Shown: positions 9,484-17,050 of the stretch, in pieces
How the letters are laid out: each line of letters opens with the position of its first letter
How positions within the stretch are numbered: position 1 is the stretch's first letter
Assembly: GCA_963786305.1 (NCBI GenBank)
Contig: CAWAYL010000022.1
Location: 62,001-126,000, forward strand
From: CAKZLS01 sp963786305
GTDB taxonomy: Bacteria; Pseudomonadota; Alphaproteobacteria; Rhodospirillales; Defluviicoccaceae
Direction: 5' to 3'
DNA: 64,000 nucleotides
The notes under the pieces: generated by a model
Database searches by the model: none
Told to the model about the DNA's origin: nothing
Seen by the model: only the letters and a program-made list of their open reading frames with translations
Program-made: the position numbers and the translations under genes

Positions 9484-10698
9484 TCAGAGGGACAGGCTGG
9501 CGTACCGCAACGAGAGGGTGGGAACACGCTCCCCGGTGGCGGCGGGCGGAGCATGAGGCGGGCGCACGATCAGGCAGTCCGCTCCCGCCAGGGCGGCCAG
9601 CATGGAGCTGTCTTGTTTGCTCAGCGGGGTCGCCGTCACCGCGCCCGCGTCGTCGTGGGACAGGCGCGCGCGAAGATAGTCCTGACGTTCATCGTTGGCG
9701 GCCAGATCTCCCTTCAGGATCGCGGTCGCCAATTCGGAGCCCGATCGATCGATGCCGAGCAGGACCTCGATAGCGGGTCTCACAAAAGTCGCGACCGCTA
9801 CCCCGACGGAGACCGGGTTTCCCGGCAAACCGAGGACCGGCGTCGCCCCCAAAAGACCGTATATCATCGGTTTTCCGGGGCGCATCGCGACCTTGTGGAA
9901 CAGGCGGTCGAAACCGAGTTTTTCCAGCACGGCCAGAACCAGATCATGGTCGCCCACCGAGGCACCGCCCACCGTGATCAAGAGATCGATGCCGCCGAGG
10001 GTTCCGAACTTGCTCTCCAGGGACGCTTCGGTATCCCGGGCAATGCCGAGATTGACGGGCTCGCCGCCCAGGGCGGAAATGGAGGCCGCCAGCATCGCGC
10101 TGTTCGAGCTGATGATCTGGTTGGGGCCGATGGGCGATCCGGGAAGAACCACCTCGTTTCCCGTCGCGAGAAAAGCGATGCGCGGTTTGCGATAGACGTT
10201 GACCCAGGGCACGTTCATGGCCGCCGACAACCCGACATCGCGCGCCGTCAGGAATCGGCCCGCCTTCAACAGGATCTCGCCGCACTGAAAGTCCAGCCCC
10301 GCCGGGCGGATCCATTTGTGCCGCGTCGGCATTTTCAGGATCGTCAGGTCGCCGCCGCTTCGGCGCGTGTCCTCTTGAATGACGACTGAATTCGCGCCGC
10401 GCGGGATGGCCGCGCCCGTGGAAATACGGACGGCCTGGCGGCTCTCGACGACGCCGTCGAACGCGGCGCCGGCCGCCGATTCCCCGACAACGCTCAGGTT
10501 CGCCGGGACGCCCTCGATATCTTCGATGCGGACCGCATAACCGTCCATCGCCGATACATCCGTTGGCGGCTGCGCCAGTCGAGCCGCCACGTCGTCCGCC
10601 GCGACGCGCCCGAGAGCCGATTGCGCCGTCACCCATTCCGTGGATAGCGGCTTGAGCGAACGGGTGACGATCGACAGGGCTTCGCCAACCGAGATCAC
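9484..10698 (-). CDS. moeA: Molybdopterin molybdotransferase MoeA
   Basis: The 404-residue protein inserts molybdate into adenylated molybdopterin in the cytoplasm. Family landmarks are SAMDGYAVR (~50), STGAAIPRGANSVVIQED (~93), the MogA-like domain with ATGNEVV, SSNSAMLAA and TVGGASVGDHD, and KVAMRPGKPMIYG...LGLPGNPVSVGV. The GTG start has AGGA seven bases upstream, inside a 9-base triplicate (10703-10729) that also holds the moaC stop, so the two genes are tightly linked and probably co-translated. Confidence 0.92.
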   Translation of the reverse strand: MISVGEALSIVTRSLKPLSTEWVTAQSALGRVAADDVAARLAQPPTDVSAMDGYAVRIEDIEGVPANLSVVGESAAGAAFDGVVESRQAVRISTGAAIPRGANSVVIQEDTRRSGGDLTILKMPTRHKWIRPAGLDFQCGEILLKAGRFLTARDVGLSAAMNVPWVNVYRKPRIAFLATGNEVVLPGSPIGPNQIISSNSAMLAASISALGGEPVNLGIARDTEASLESKFGTLGGIDLLITVGGASVGDHDLVLAVLEKLGFDRLFHKVAMRPGKPMIYGLLGATPVLGLPGNPVSVGVAVATFVRPAIEVLLGIDRSGSELATAILKGDLAANDERQDYLRARLSHDDAGAVTATPLSKQDSSMLAALAGADCLIVRPPHAPPAATGERVPTLSLRYASLSL

Positions 10699-10702
10699 AC
10701 GA

Positions 10703-10729
10703 TCATCCTACTCATCCTACTCATCCTAC
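10703..10729 (-). repeat. Three perfect 9-bp tandem repeats spanning the moaC stop and moeA RBS
   Basis: The minus strand reads GTAGGATGA three times without mismatch. The first unit supplies the TGA stop of moaC and the last supplies the AGGA ribosome-binding site of moeA, seven bases ahead of its GTG. Each unit contains both AGGA and ATGA. Confidence 0.9.
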
Positions 10730-11207
10730 CGATGATGCATCGAAGGTGCCCGACTTGCCTCCGGATTTGTGAACCAGGCACAGGTCCGTAATGCGGATGC
10801 CGCGATCGACCGCCTTGCACATGTCATAAACCGTCAGAGACGCCACCGCGGCTGCCGTCAGAGCTTCCATCTCGACGCCGGTACGCGCCGTCACCCGGCA
10901 GGTCGCCATCACATGAACCCAGCTTTTGTCGCGATCGCAGGTCAACGTAACCGTTCACCGAAGACAGGTTCAGCGGATGACACAGCGGGATGAGATCGGG
11001 CGTTCGTTTCGCGCCCATGATACCGGCGAGCTGGGCGACGCCGATGACGTCCCCCTTCTTGACGCCACCCTCGACGATAAGTCTCATGGTTTCCGGTTGA
11101 ACGTGGACAAGCGCTTCCGCCACCGCGATGCGTTCGGTGACGTTCTTATCTGAAACGTCGACCATGACGGCGTTGCCTTCGGCATCGAAATGAGTGAGGT
11201 CCGCCAC
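10721..11207 (-). CDS. moaC: Cyclic pyranopterin monophosphate synthase MoaC (one frameshift)
   Basis: MoaC works with MoaA in the first step of molybdenum-cofactor synthesis. Conserved parts are LTHFDAEGNAVMVDVSDKNVTERIA at the N terminus, IPLCHPLNLSSVN, then, in another frame, TGRTG-like ARTGVEMEALTAAAVASLTVYDMCKA and KSGGKSG. The frame breaks at 10951-10952; removing one C of the CC there (plus strand) gives SSVNVTLTCDRDKSW and restores the protein, so an indel error is likely. GTG 11207 is preferred over ATG 11258 because homologues begin close to ADLTHFD and GAAGGG precedes it. It follows trpC closely. Confidence 0.85.
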
Positions 11208-11260
11208 GTGGAACGCCCTTCCGCGATCAATTCCGCTACGCTTTATACCAACGGGCATCT

Positions 11261-12049
11261 TTAGCAGAGAAGCGCGCGGGTCGCAGCCTCCACATCGTTC
11301 TTGCTCATCAAAGATTCACCGATGAGAAAGCAACGGACACCGGCGCCGGCCATGCGGGCGAGATCGGACGGTGTCGACAATCCACTTTCGCTGACGACGA
11401 GGCAATCATCCGGCACTTCGCGCGCGAGGTCCTCCGTTGTCCGGAGATCGACCTTCAGGGTCTTCAAATTTCGGTTGTTGATGCCGATCAGCGAAGCCCC
11501 CAACTCCCGCGCGCGGATCAATTCGTCGCGATCGTGCACTTCGACGAGCACGTCCATACCGAGCTCGGCGGCCTCGGAAGCGAGTTCCGCGGCCCGAGCG
11601 TTTTCCAGGGCGGCGAGAATGAGCAGCATACAGTCGGCGCCGATGGCCCGGCTTTCCACGACCTGATACGAATCCAGGATAAAATCCTTGCGTAACACGG
11701 GCAGGTCGACAGCGCTTCGGGCCGCCTCGAGGTGGGAATGCTTGCCCTGGAAATACGAAAAATCCGTGAGGACGGACAGGCACGTCGCGCCGCCCGCGGC
11801 ATAGGCGGATGCCAGGGCAACGGGGTCGAAATCTTCCCGGATAATGCCCTTGGAGGGAGACGCCCGTTTGATTTCGGCAATGAGCCCGTAGCGGCCGGCG
11901 GCGACGGCCTCTTGCAATCGATTGGCAAACCCTCGCGGCGGCGATGCTTCTTGCGCCGCCGCGGACAGCTCCGACACGGGAACGAGACGCATGCGTTTCG
12001 CCACGCGCTCGCGTTTGTCGGCGCAGATCTGTTCGAGAATGTTGTTCAT
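11261..12049 (-). CDS. trpC: Indole-3-glycerol-phosphate synthase TrpC
   Basis: The 262-residue TIM barrel converts CdRP to indole-3-glycerol phosphate. It has YGLIAEIKRASPSKG (catalytic Lys), LPVLRKDFILD, LIGINNRNLKTL and VVSESGLSTPSDL in the expected order. The start ATG overlaps the trpD stop (ATGA), so trpGDC is translationally coupled. There is no TrpF fusion, unlike E. coli. Confidence 0.95.
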   Translation of the reverse strand: MNNILEQICADKRERVAKRMRLVPVSELSAAAQEASPPRGFANRLQEAVAAGRYGLIAEIKRASPSKGIIREDFDPVALASAYAAGGATCLSVLTDFSYFQGKHSHLEAARSAVDLPVLRKDFILDSYQVVESRAIGADCMLLILAALENARAAELASEAAELGMDVLVEVHDRDELIRARELGASLIGINNRNLKTLKVDLRTTEDLAREVPDDCLVVSESGLSTPSDLARMAGAGVRCFLIGESLMSKNDVEAATRALLC

Positions 12050-13086
12050 TTGGCGGGTCGAGGATCCGTGTTGGTTACGTCGATCAGCTTGTGCAGGACC
12101 GCTTTCGCCCCGCCCGAATCGATGGCGGCCGCGGCCATGGCGGCGCCGTCCGCGAGGGTGTCCGCCTTTTCGGCGACAATGAGCGCCGCGGCCGCATTGA
12201 AAATCGCCGCGTCTCGAAACGCCGATGGCGCGCCTTCCAGCAACGCGCGCAGGGCGGCCGCGTTGGTCTCGGCGTCACCGCCCTTCAGATCGCGGGGCTG
12301 ACCGCGTGGAAGGTTGGCGTCTTCCGGAACGACCTCGAACGTTTCGATGCGTCCATTTTTCAGCTCGGCGACGTAGCTGGGCCCCGTCGTGCTCAATTCG
12401 TCCAGGCCGTCGGCGCCGTGAACGACCCAGGCATGCCGGGTTCCAAGCTTGCCCAGAACCCGAGCCATGGGCTCGATCCATTCGCGGGCATATACGCCGG
12501 TAAACTGCCGCTTCACACCGGCGGGATTGGACATCGGGCCCAGAAGGTTGAAGACGGTCCGCGTGCCGATCTCGACCCGGGCTCCCGCGACGTGGCGCAT
12601 GGCGGCATGATGCCGAGGCGCCATCAGAAATCCGATGCCGGCCTCGCGGATCGCTTGTTCGACGCGGCTCAGGTCCGCGTCGATGTTCACGCCGAGCGCC
12701 GCCAGCACGTCGGCGGAACCGCATTTGGAGGAAAGGGCTCGATTGCCGTGTTTCGCCACGGTAACGCCGGCCGCCGCGGCCACCAGGGCGGCCGCCGTCG
12801 AGATGTTGAATGTTCCGGATGCATCGCCCCCGGTGCCGACGATGTCGATCGCTTCCGGCGGCGCGGTGACGGGCAGGGCCTTTTCGCGCATCACGCGGAC
12901 GGCGCCCGTTATCTCTTCGACCGTTTCTCCCCTGACGCGCATGCCCATCAGAAGAGCGCCGATTTGCGCCGGCGTGGCATTCCCCGACATGATGATGTCG
13001 AAGGCGTCGCGGGCTTCCGACTCGTTAAGCGGGCGCCCCGTGGCGACCATCGCCAGAAAGGTCTTCATGCTGTTTTGAGCATCCAT
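12046..13086 (-). CDS. trpD: Anthranilate phosphoribosyltransferase TrpD
   Basis: The 346-residue enzyme transfers phosphoribosyl from PRPP to anthranilate. It has the glycine-rich DIVGTGGDASGTFNIST PRPP loop (~80-96), AKHGNRALSSKCGSADVLAALG, FLMAPRHHAAMRHV and FNLLGPMSNPA. It is not fused to TrpG, which is encoded upstream with a TGATG junction. Confidence 0.95.
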   Translation of the reverse strand: MDAQNSMKTFLAMVATGRPLNESEARDAFDIIMSGNATPAQIGALLMGMRVRGETVEEITGAVRVMREKALPVTAPPEAIDIVGTGGDASGTFNISTAAALVAAAAGVTVAKHGNRALSSKCGSADVLAALGVNIDADLSRVEQAIREAGIGFLMAPRHHAAMRHVAGARVEIGTRTVFNLLGPMSNPAGVKRQFTGVYAREWIEPMARVLGKLGTRHAWVVHGADGLDELSTTGPSYVAELKNGRIETFEVVPEDANLPRGQPRDLKGGDAETNAAALRALLEGAPSAFRDAAIFNAAAALIVAEKADTLADGAAMAAAAIDSGGAKAVLHKLIDVTNTDPRPAK

Positions 13087-13673
13087 CAGCGCGCCCCCCC
13101 ACCGTTTGCCGCAACATCCAGAAAGTTCCGCAGAAGTGTGTGCCCGTGCTCCGTCGCAATACTCTCGGGATGGAATTGCACGCCGTAGACCGGAAACTCT
13201 CGATGCTCAAGTCCCTGGATGACGCCATCCTCGCTTTCGGCCGTAACCCGAAGGCAGCTCGGCAAGCTGCCGCGTTCGACCATCAAGGAATGATATCGGT
13301 TTGCCGCGAACGGAGTGGGCAGGCCGTTGAATATCCCCGCGCCATCGTGCGAAATGGAACTCACCTTGCCGTGCATCGGCGCGGGCGCGCGCACGACCCG
13401 CCCGGCAAAGGCCTGCCCGATGCTTTGATGTCCAAGGCAAACCCCCAAAACCGGAATGCGGCCCGCGGCCCGGCGGATCAGCTCCACCGAGATACCGGCA
13501 TGATCGGGATAGCAAGGACCGGGAGAAACGACGATGCCGGTGAAGTTCTTTGCCAGGGCCTCGTCGACCGTCAAGGCATCGTTGCGGACCACTTCCACGT
13601 CCGCGCCCAGCTCACCGAGGTAGTGGAACAGGTTATAGGTAAAGCTGTCGTAATTATCAATGAGAATGAACAT
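13086..13673 (-). CDS. trpG: Anthranilate synthase glutamine amidotransferase component TrpG
   Basis: The 195-residue class I amidotransferase supplies ammonia to TrpE; PabA activity is also possible. It has VVSPGPCYPDHAGIS, the nucleophile in PVLGVCLGHQSIGQAFAG, and the His-Glu pair in YGVQFHPESIATEHG. Its trpE partner is about 1.8 kb upstream, separated by two unrelated genes and a 176-base gap. In relatives the two are usually adjacent. Confidence 0.94.
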   Translation of the reverse strand: MFILIDNYDSFTYNLFHYLGELGADVEVVRNDALTVDEALAKNFTGIVVSPGPCYPDHAGISVELIRRAAGRIPVLGVCLGHQSIGQAFAGRVVRAPAPMHGKVSSISHDGAGIFNGLPTPFAANRYHSLMVERGSLPSCLRVTAESEDGVIQGLEHREFPVYGVQFHPESIATEHGHTLLRNFLDVAANGGGAR

Positions 13674-13803
13674 TATCGTTCTGTTGCAACCATTTAAGAC
13701 ACAAACCTAATCAATGATTTTCATCTTTGCGCGCGCTGTCATCATTTGCCGGGGAACGGCCGCAACCTCGGGGTGAACCTCGATGATTGCTTGGCATAAA
13801 GGA

Positions 13804-13823
13804 CTTCGGCTCGCTGACCGAAG
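13804..13823 (-). terminator. Possible weak terminator hairpin after the hydroxylase gene
   Basis: CTTCGG and CCGAAG pair around an 8-base loop, followed on the minus strand by TCCTTTAT. The stem is short and the T-run poor, so at best it gives partial termination before trpG. The rest of 13674-13849 shows no Trp-codon leader peptide. Confidence 0.3.
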
Positions 13824-13849
13824 CCGCTTCAGGTCTCTAAAGCAAGGTT

Positions 13850-14635
13850 CTAATGTACGACCTTACCTTCAGACTGAATTTTGGCGCGCAGTCGCTCTTC
13901 CCAAATTTCCTGATTTCGCCGGGCGTCGATCACATAAGCGGTCCTGCGAAGGATCCACATGGCCAACCGGCTCGCGATCAGGCCCTTGCGGGTCATCGGC
14001 CGCTCGACATCGATCAGGAGAACGACGCGCTCTTCGCTGGTATCGTTATAAACCTCATGCGGGAAGGTGTCGTCGAACATGAAGGCATGGCCTTCTTCCC
14101 AGACACATTTGTTGCCATCGACATCCATGAAACATTTTTCACGTTCCTCGGGAACGACAAGCCCCAAGTGGCAGCGCACGAACCCCTTGGTGACGCCCTT
14201 ATGCCGGGGAACGTGCTTGCCTGGTGCCAGGATGGAGAAGAAAGCCGTTTTCAGGTTCGGGATCTTCTCCAGGATTGCGGTCGTCTTCGGGCACAATTCA
14301 CAATTCAGCTCCGAGCGATAACCAAAGCCGAACAGCGCGAAGGTTTTCCACATGTCGTCGGGGGAAATCTTGTATTGGTCGGGCGACAGATCCTGGAACC
14401 TCGGGATGTCGGCTCGGTATTGCAGAATATTGTTGAGTTCCGATCGGATATCCTGCCAGTTGCCTTCAAGCGTTTTTGTCCATGGAAACAGCGCGGAGTC
14501 CAGAATCGGATCGTTGGGAACAAGCGATTGCTCGGCAATGAACCGGTCGAATTTCCGTAGTAGCGGCTTGCCGTAATTCCTCACATATTTGCGTCGGAAC
14601 GATTTGAAGGTGTCCAGACTGGTGGCGGCACCCAT
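13850..14635 (-). CDS. Aspartyl/asparaginyl beta-hydroxylase family dioxygenase (LpxO-like)
   Basis: The 261-residue Fe(II)/2-oxoglutarate enzyme has the family core: FFSILAPGKHVPRHKG with HxxxH, FVRCHLGLVVP, CVWEEGHAFMFDDTFPHEVYND with the second metal His, and ERVVLLIDVERP. The family includes LpxO, which 2-hydroxylates lipid A acyl chains, and protein Asp/Asn hydroxylases; the substrate here is not known. A basic, partly hydrophobic C terminus (LASRLAMWILRRTAYVI) may associate with membrane, which would fit lipid A. It lies with an SDR gene between trpE and trpG, an unusual location. Confidence 0.8.
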   Translation of the reverse strand: MGAATSLDTFKSFRRKYVRNYGKPLLRKFDRFIAEQSLVPNDPILDSALFPWTKTLEGNWQDIRSELNNILQYRADIPRFQDLSPDQYKISPDDMWKTFALFGFGYRSELNCELCPKTTAILEKIPNLKTAFFSILAPGKHVPRHKGVTKGFVRCHLGLVVPEEREKCFMDVDGNKCVWEEGHAFMFDDTFPHEVYNDTSEERVVLLIDVERPMTRKGLIASRLAMWILRRTAYVIDARRNQEIWEERLRAKIQSEGKVVH

Positions 14636-14686
14636 GGCTATGTGTTTCCTTATGTCACCGTAATCGCGCTGGCTAACTCGCGTATC

Positions 14687-15463
14687 TCATTCAGGCATTC
14701 GATCTTTCGCCTTTTTCCGCTTTTTGGTGCGTCCAGTAAAGAGGCGATCGTAGAGGCCCGCGGGGAGCATTCGGCCGATACCGACCAGCAACCTCAGAGA
14801 GGCCGGGAAGGCGTAGCGGCTTTTTCGCGCCTCGATCGCCCGCACCATTCGCTCGGTGGCGTCCTCCAGGTCCATTTCGAACGGCCGCGTTTTCTTGCTC
14901 AAGGGATTGGTTCGCACGAAGCCCGGCAACAGGAGCGTGACACAAATGCCGCGAGGCGCGAGGTCGATTTGCAAACTTTCCATCAGATTGCTGATGGCGG
15001 CCTTGGCGGCCGAGTAGGCGGCGGCTTGAGGAAGCCCGCGATAAGACGCGAGACTGCCGGTCGCGATGATGTGTCCCGTGCCGCGGTCCAGCATTCCCGG
15101 CAGCACGGCCTCGATGCAATTGCAGGTCGCGACCACGTTCAGCGTCATGACGTCGCTGACGTGCGAAGCCTGGAAGCTATCCACATGCGTCCGTTTTCCG
15201 CCGCCGACATTGGCGAAAAGGCGGTCGATGGGGCCGAGCGTCTTTTCCACCCGCTTGACCGCCGCCGTCACGTCATCCAGGTCGGTCACGTCACACCGGA
15301 CAGCGAGGGCTCTGCCGCCGGCGGTTTCGATTTCGGTGACGAGGCTATCCAGCAGAATCTTTCGACGGGCGACAACGCCGACCAGATCGCCCTTCGCGGC
15401 CAATCGCTTCGCCACGCTCCGTCCGATACCCGACGAGGCCCCGGTGATCAAACTGACGGTCAT
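14687..15463 (-). CDS. Short-chain dehydrogenase/reductase
   Basis: The 258-residue classical SDR has TGASSGIG (residues 7-14) for NAD(P), an R-R pair after beta-2 (VARRKI) pointing to NADP, CDVTD, ANVGGG in place of the usual NNAG, catalytic Ser in IATGSLASYRG and YSAAK. The C-terminal tail GLYDRLFTGRTKKRKKAKDRMPE is very basic. The pattern resembles lipid-active SDRs such as 3-ketosphinganine reductase-like proteins, but the substrate is unassigned. It is 43 bases after trpE and 51 bases before the hydroxylase, so the three are likely co-transcribed. Confidence 0.8.
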   Translation of the reverse strand: MTVSLITGASSGIGRSVAKRLAAKGDLVGVVARRKILLDSLVTEIETAGGRALAVRCDVTDLDDVTAAVKRVEKTLGPIDRLFANVGGGKRTHVDSFQASHVSDVMTLNVVATCNCIEAVLPGMLDRGTGHIIATGSLASYRGLPQAAAYSAAKAAISNLMESLQIDLAPRGICVTLLLPGFVRTNPLSKKTRPFEMDLEDATERMVRAIEARKSRYAFPASLRLLVGIGRMLPAGLYDRLFTGRTKKRKKAKDRMPE

Positions 15464-15506
15464 CGATCAAACATTCGAAATAAGGGTGCGGGGAGGGGAG
15501 AGATCG

Positions 15507-17039
15507 TCAGCACCAGCCATCGTCGAAAAACCGGCCGGCTTGTTCCGCGGCGCGCAGCAGGGCACGCGCCTTGTTGCAACTCTCCTGGTACTCGTAGGCC
15601 GGATCGCTGTCCGCCACCACGCCGCCGCCCGCCTGCACAAACAGCTTTCCATCCTTGATGATCCCGGTGCGCAGGGCGATGCACGTGTCCATCTCACCGT
15701 TCGCTCCGATGTAGCCGATGCATCCGCCGTAAATTCCCCTGCGCTCCGGCTCCAATTCATCGATGATTTCCATGGCTCGAACCTTCGGCGCCCCGGAAAC
15801 CGTTCCCGCGGGAAATCCCGCGATGAGGGCGCTGATGGCGTCGTATTTGGCGTCCAGCTCTCCTTCGACGTTGGAAACGATGTGCATGACATGAGAATAC
15901 CGTTCGATGATCATCTGTTCGGTGACCCTCACCGTACCGACGCGCGATACGCGACCGACGTCGTTGCGCCCGAGATCCAGGAGCATGAGGTGTTCCGCGC
16001 GTTCCTTCGGGTCGGCCAGGAGTTCGTCGGCGAGCGCCTTGTCTTCGGCCGTGCTGCTTCCCCTCGGCCTGGTACCCGCGATGGGGCGTATGGTGACCTT
16101 GCCGTTGCGCATCCGAACCATGATCTCGGGACTGGAACCGACGACGGCGAAGTCGCCGAAATCGAGAAAGAACAGGAAAGGAGATGGATTGAGGCGCCGC
16201 AGGGCGCGGTACAGCGAAAACGGCGGGAGCGTGAAAGGCACCATGAACCGCTGGGAGGGCACCACCTGAAAGATGTCGCCCGCGACGATGTACTCCTTGG
16301 CGGTTTCGACGATCTCGTCGTAGCGTTCCCGGGAGATGTTGGACGTCGGGGACGGCGATGGTTCGGGATCGACATTCGCGGGCCGGCGCGCGCCCAGACT
16401 GCGTTCGAGCGCGCCGACCGTTTCGGCGAGCCGTGCGCGGGCTTGATCGTAAGCGGCCTCGGCGCCGACATCCGGGTCGGGCCATACCGGCGTGATGACG
16501 GTGATCGTGTCCTCGACGTTGTCGAAAACGGCAACGACGGTCGGCCGCATGAAGAGGCCGTCGGGGACCCCGAGGACATCCGGATTGCCATCCGGCAGCC
16601 GCTCCATCAGCCGTACCATGTCGTAGCCGAGGTAGCCGACCAGTCCCGCGGCCATCGGCGGAAGGGTGGGGGGAAGATCGACGGTGCTCCGGGCGATGAG
16701 GCGCCGCAACGACGCGAGCGCGCCGGCCTCCGTCGCCACGGGGCAGGGTGAAAAGGTATCGGCGCTGAAAGGGGCCTCGGCACTGATTTCGGCACGATCG
16801 CCAAAACAGCGCCACACCAGGTCCGGTTTCAGCCCGATGAAGGAGTACCGGCCGCGGAGGGTTCCGCCCTCCACCGATTCCAGAAGAAAACTGTAGGCCC
16901 GCCGATCGGCGACCTTGAGCATGGCCGACACCGGCGTTTCGAGATCGCCGACGAGGCCCGTCCATACCACCTGAGCGGCGCCTCTCGTATATGCGCTCTC
17001 AAAATCTGGCAGGGATGGTTCGACGGGCATCGGCTTCAT
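15507..17039 (-). CDS. trpE: Anthranilate synthase component I TrpE
   Basis: About 510 residues. The N-terminal domain has the LLES feedback element followed by GRYSFIG. The chorismate-binding domain has QVVPSQRF, PIAGTRPRG, LMLLDLGRNDVGRV, FPAGTVSGAPKVRAMEII and AGGGVVADSDP. It forms the synthase with TrpG (13086-13673). It begins 11 bases after ppiD on the same strand, so transcription probably enters from ppiD. There is no TrpEG fusion as seen in rhizobia. Confidence 0.95.
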   Translation of the reverse strand: MKPMPVEPSLPDFESAYTRGAAQVVWTGLVGDLETPVSAMLKVADRRAYSFLLESVEGGTLRGRYSFIGLKPDLVWRCFGDRAEISAEAPFSADTFSPCPVATEAGALASLRRLIARSTVDLPPTLPPMAAGLVGYLGYDMVRLMERLPDGNPDVLGVPDGLFMRPTVVAVFDNVEDTITVITPVWPDPDVGAEAAYDQARARLAETVGALERSLGARRPANVDPEPSPSPTSNISRERYDEIVETAKEYIVAGDIFQVVPSQRFMVPFTLPPFSLYRALRRLNPSPFLFFLDFGDFAVVGSSPEIMVRMRNGKVTIRPIAGTRPRGSSTAEDKALADELLADPKERAEHLMLLDLGRNDVGRVSRVGTVRVTEQMIIERYSHVMHIVSNVEGELDAKYDAISALIAGFPAGTVSGAPKVRAMEIIDELEPERRGIYGGCIGYIGANGEMDTCIALRTGIIKDGKLFVQAGGGVVADSDPAYEYQESCNKARALLRAAEQAGRFFDDGWC

Positions 17040-17050
17040 CAAGGAACACG

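Noticed and set aside
13674..13849. Possible trp attenuator leader before trpG
   Set aside because: No short frame with tandem Trp codons and no antiterminator/terminator pair could be seen; only a weak hairpin near the hydroxylase stop.
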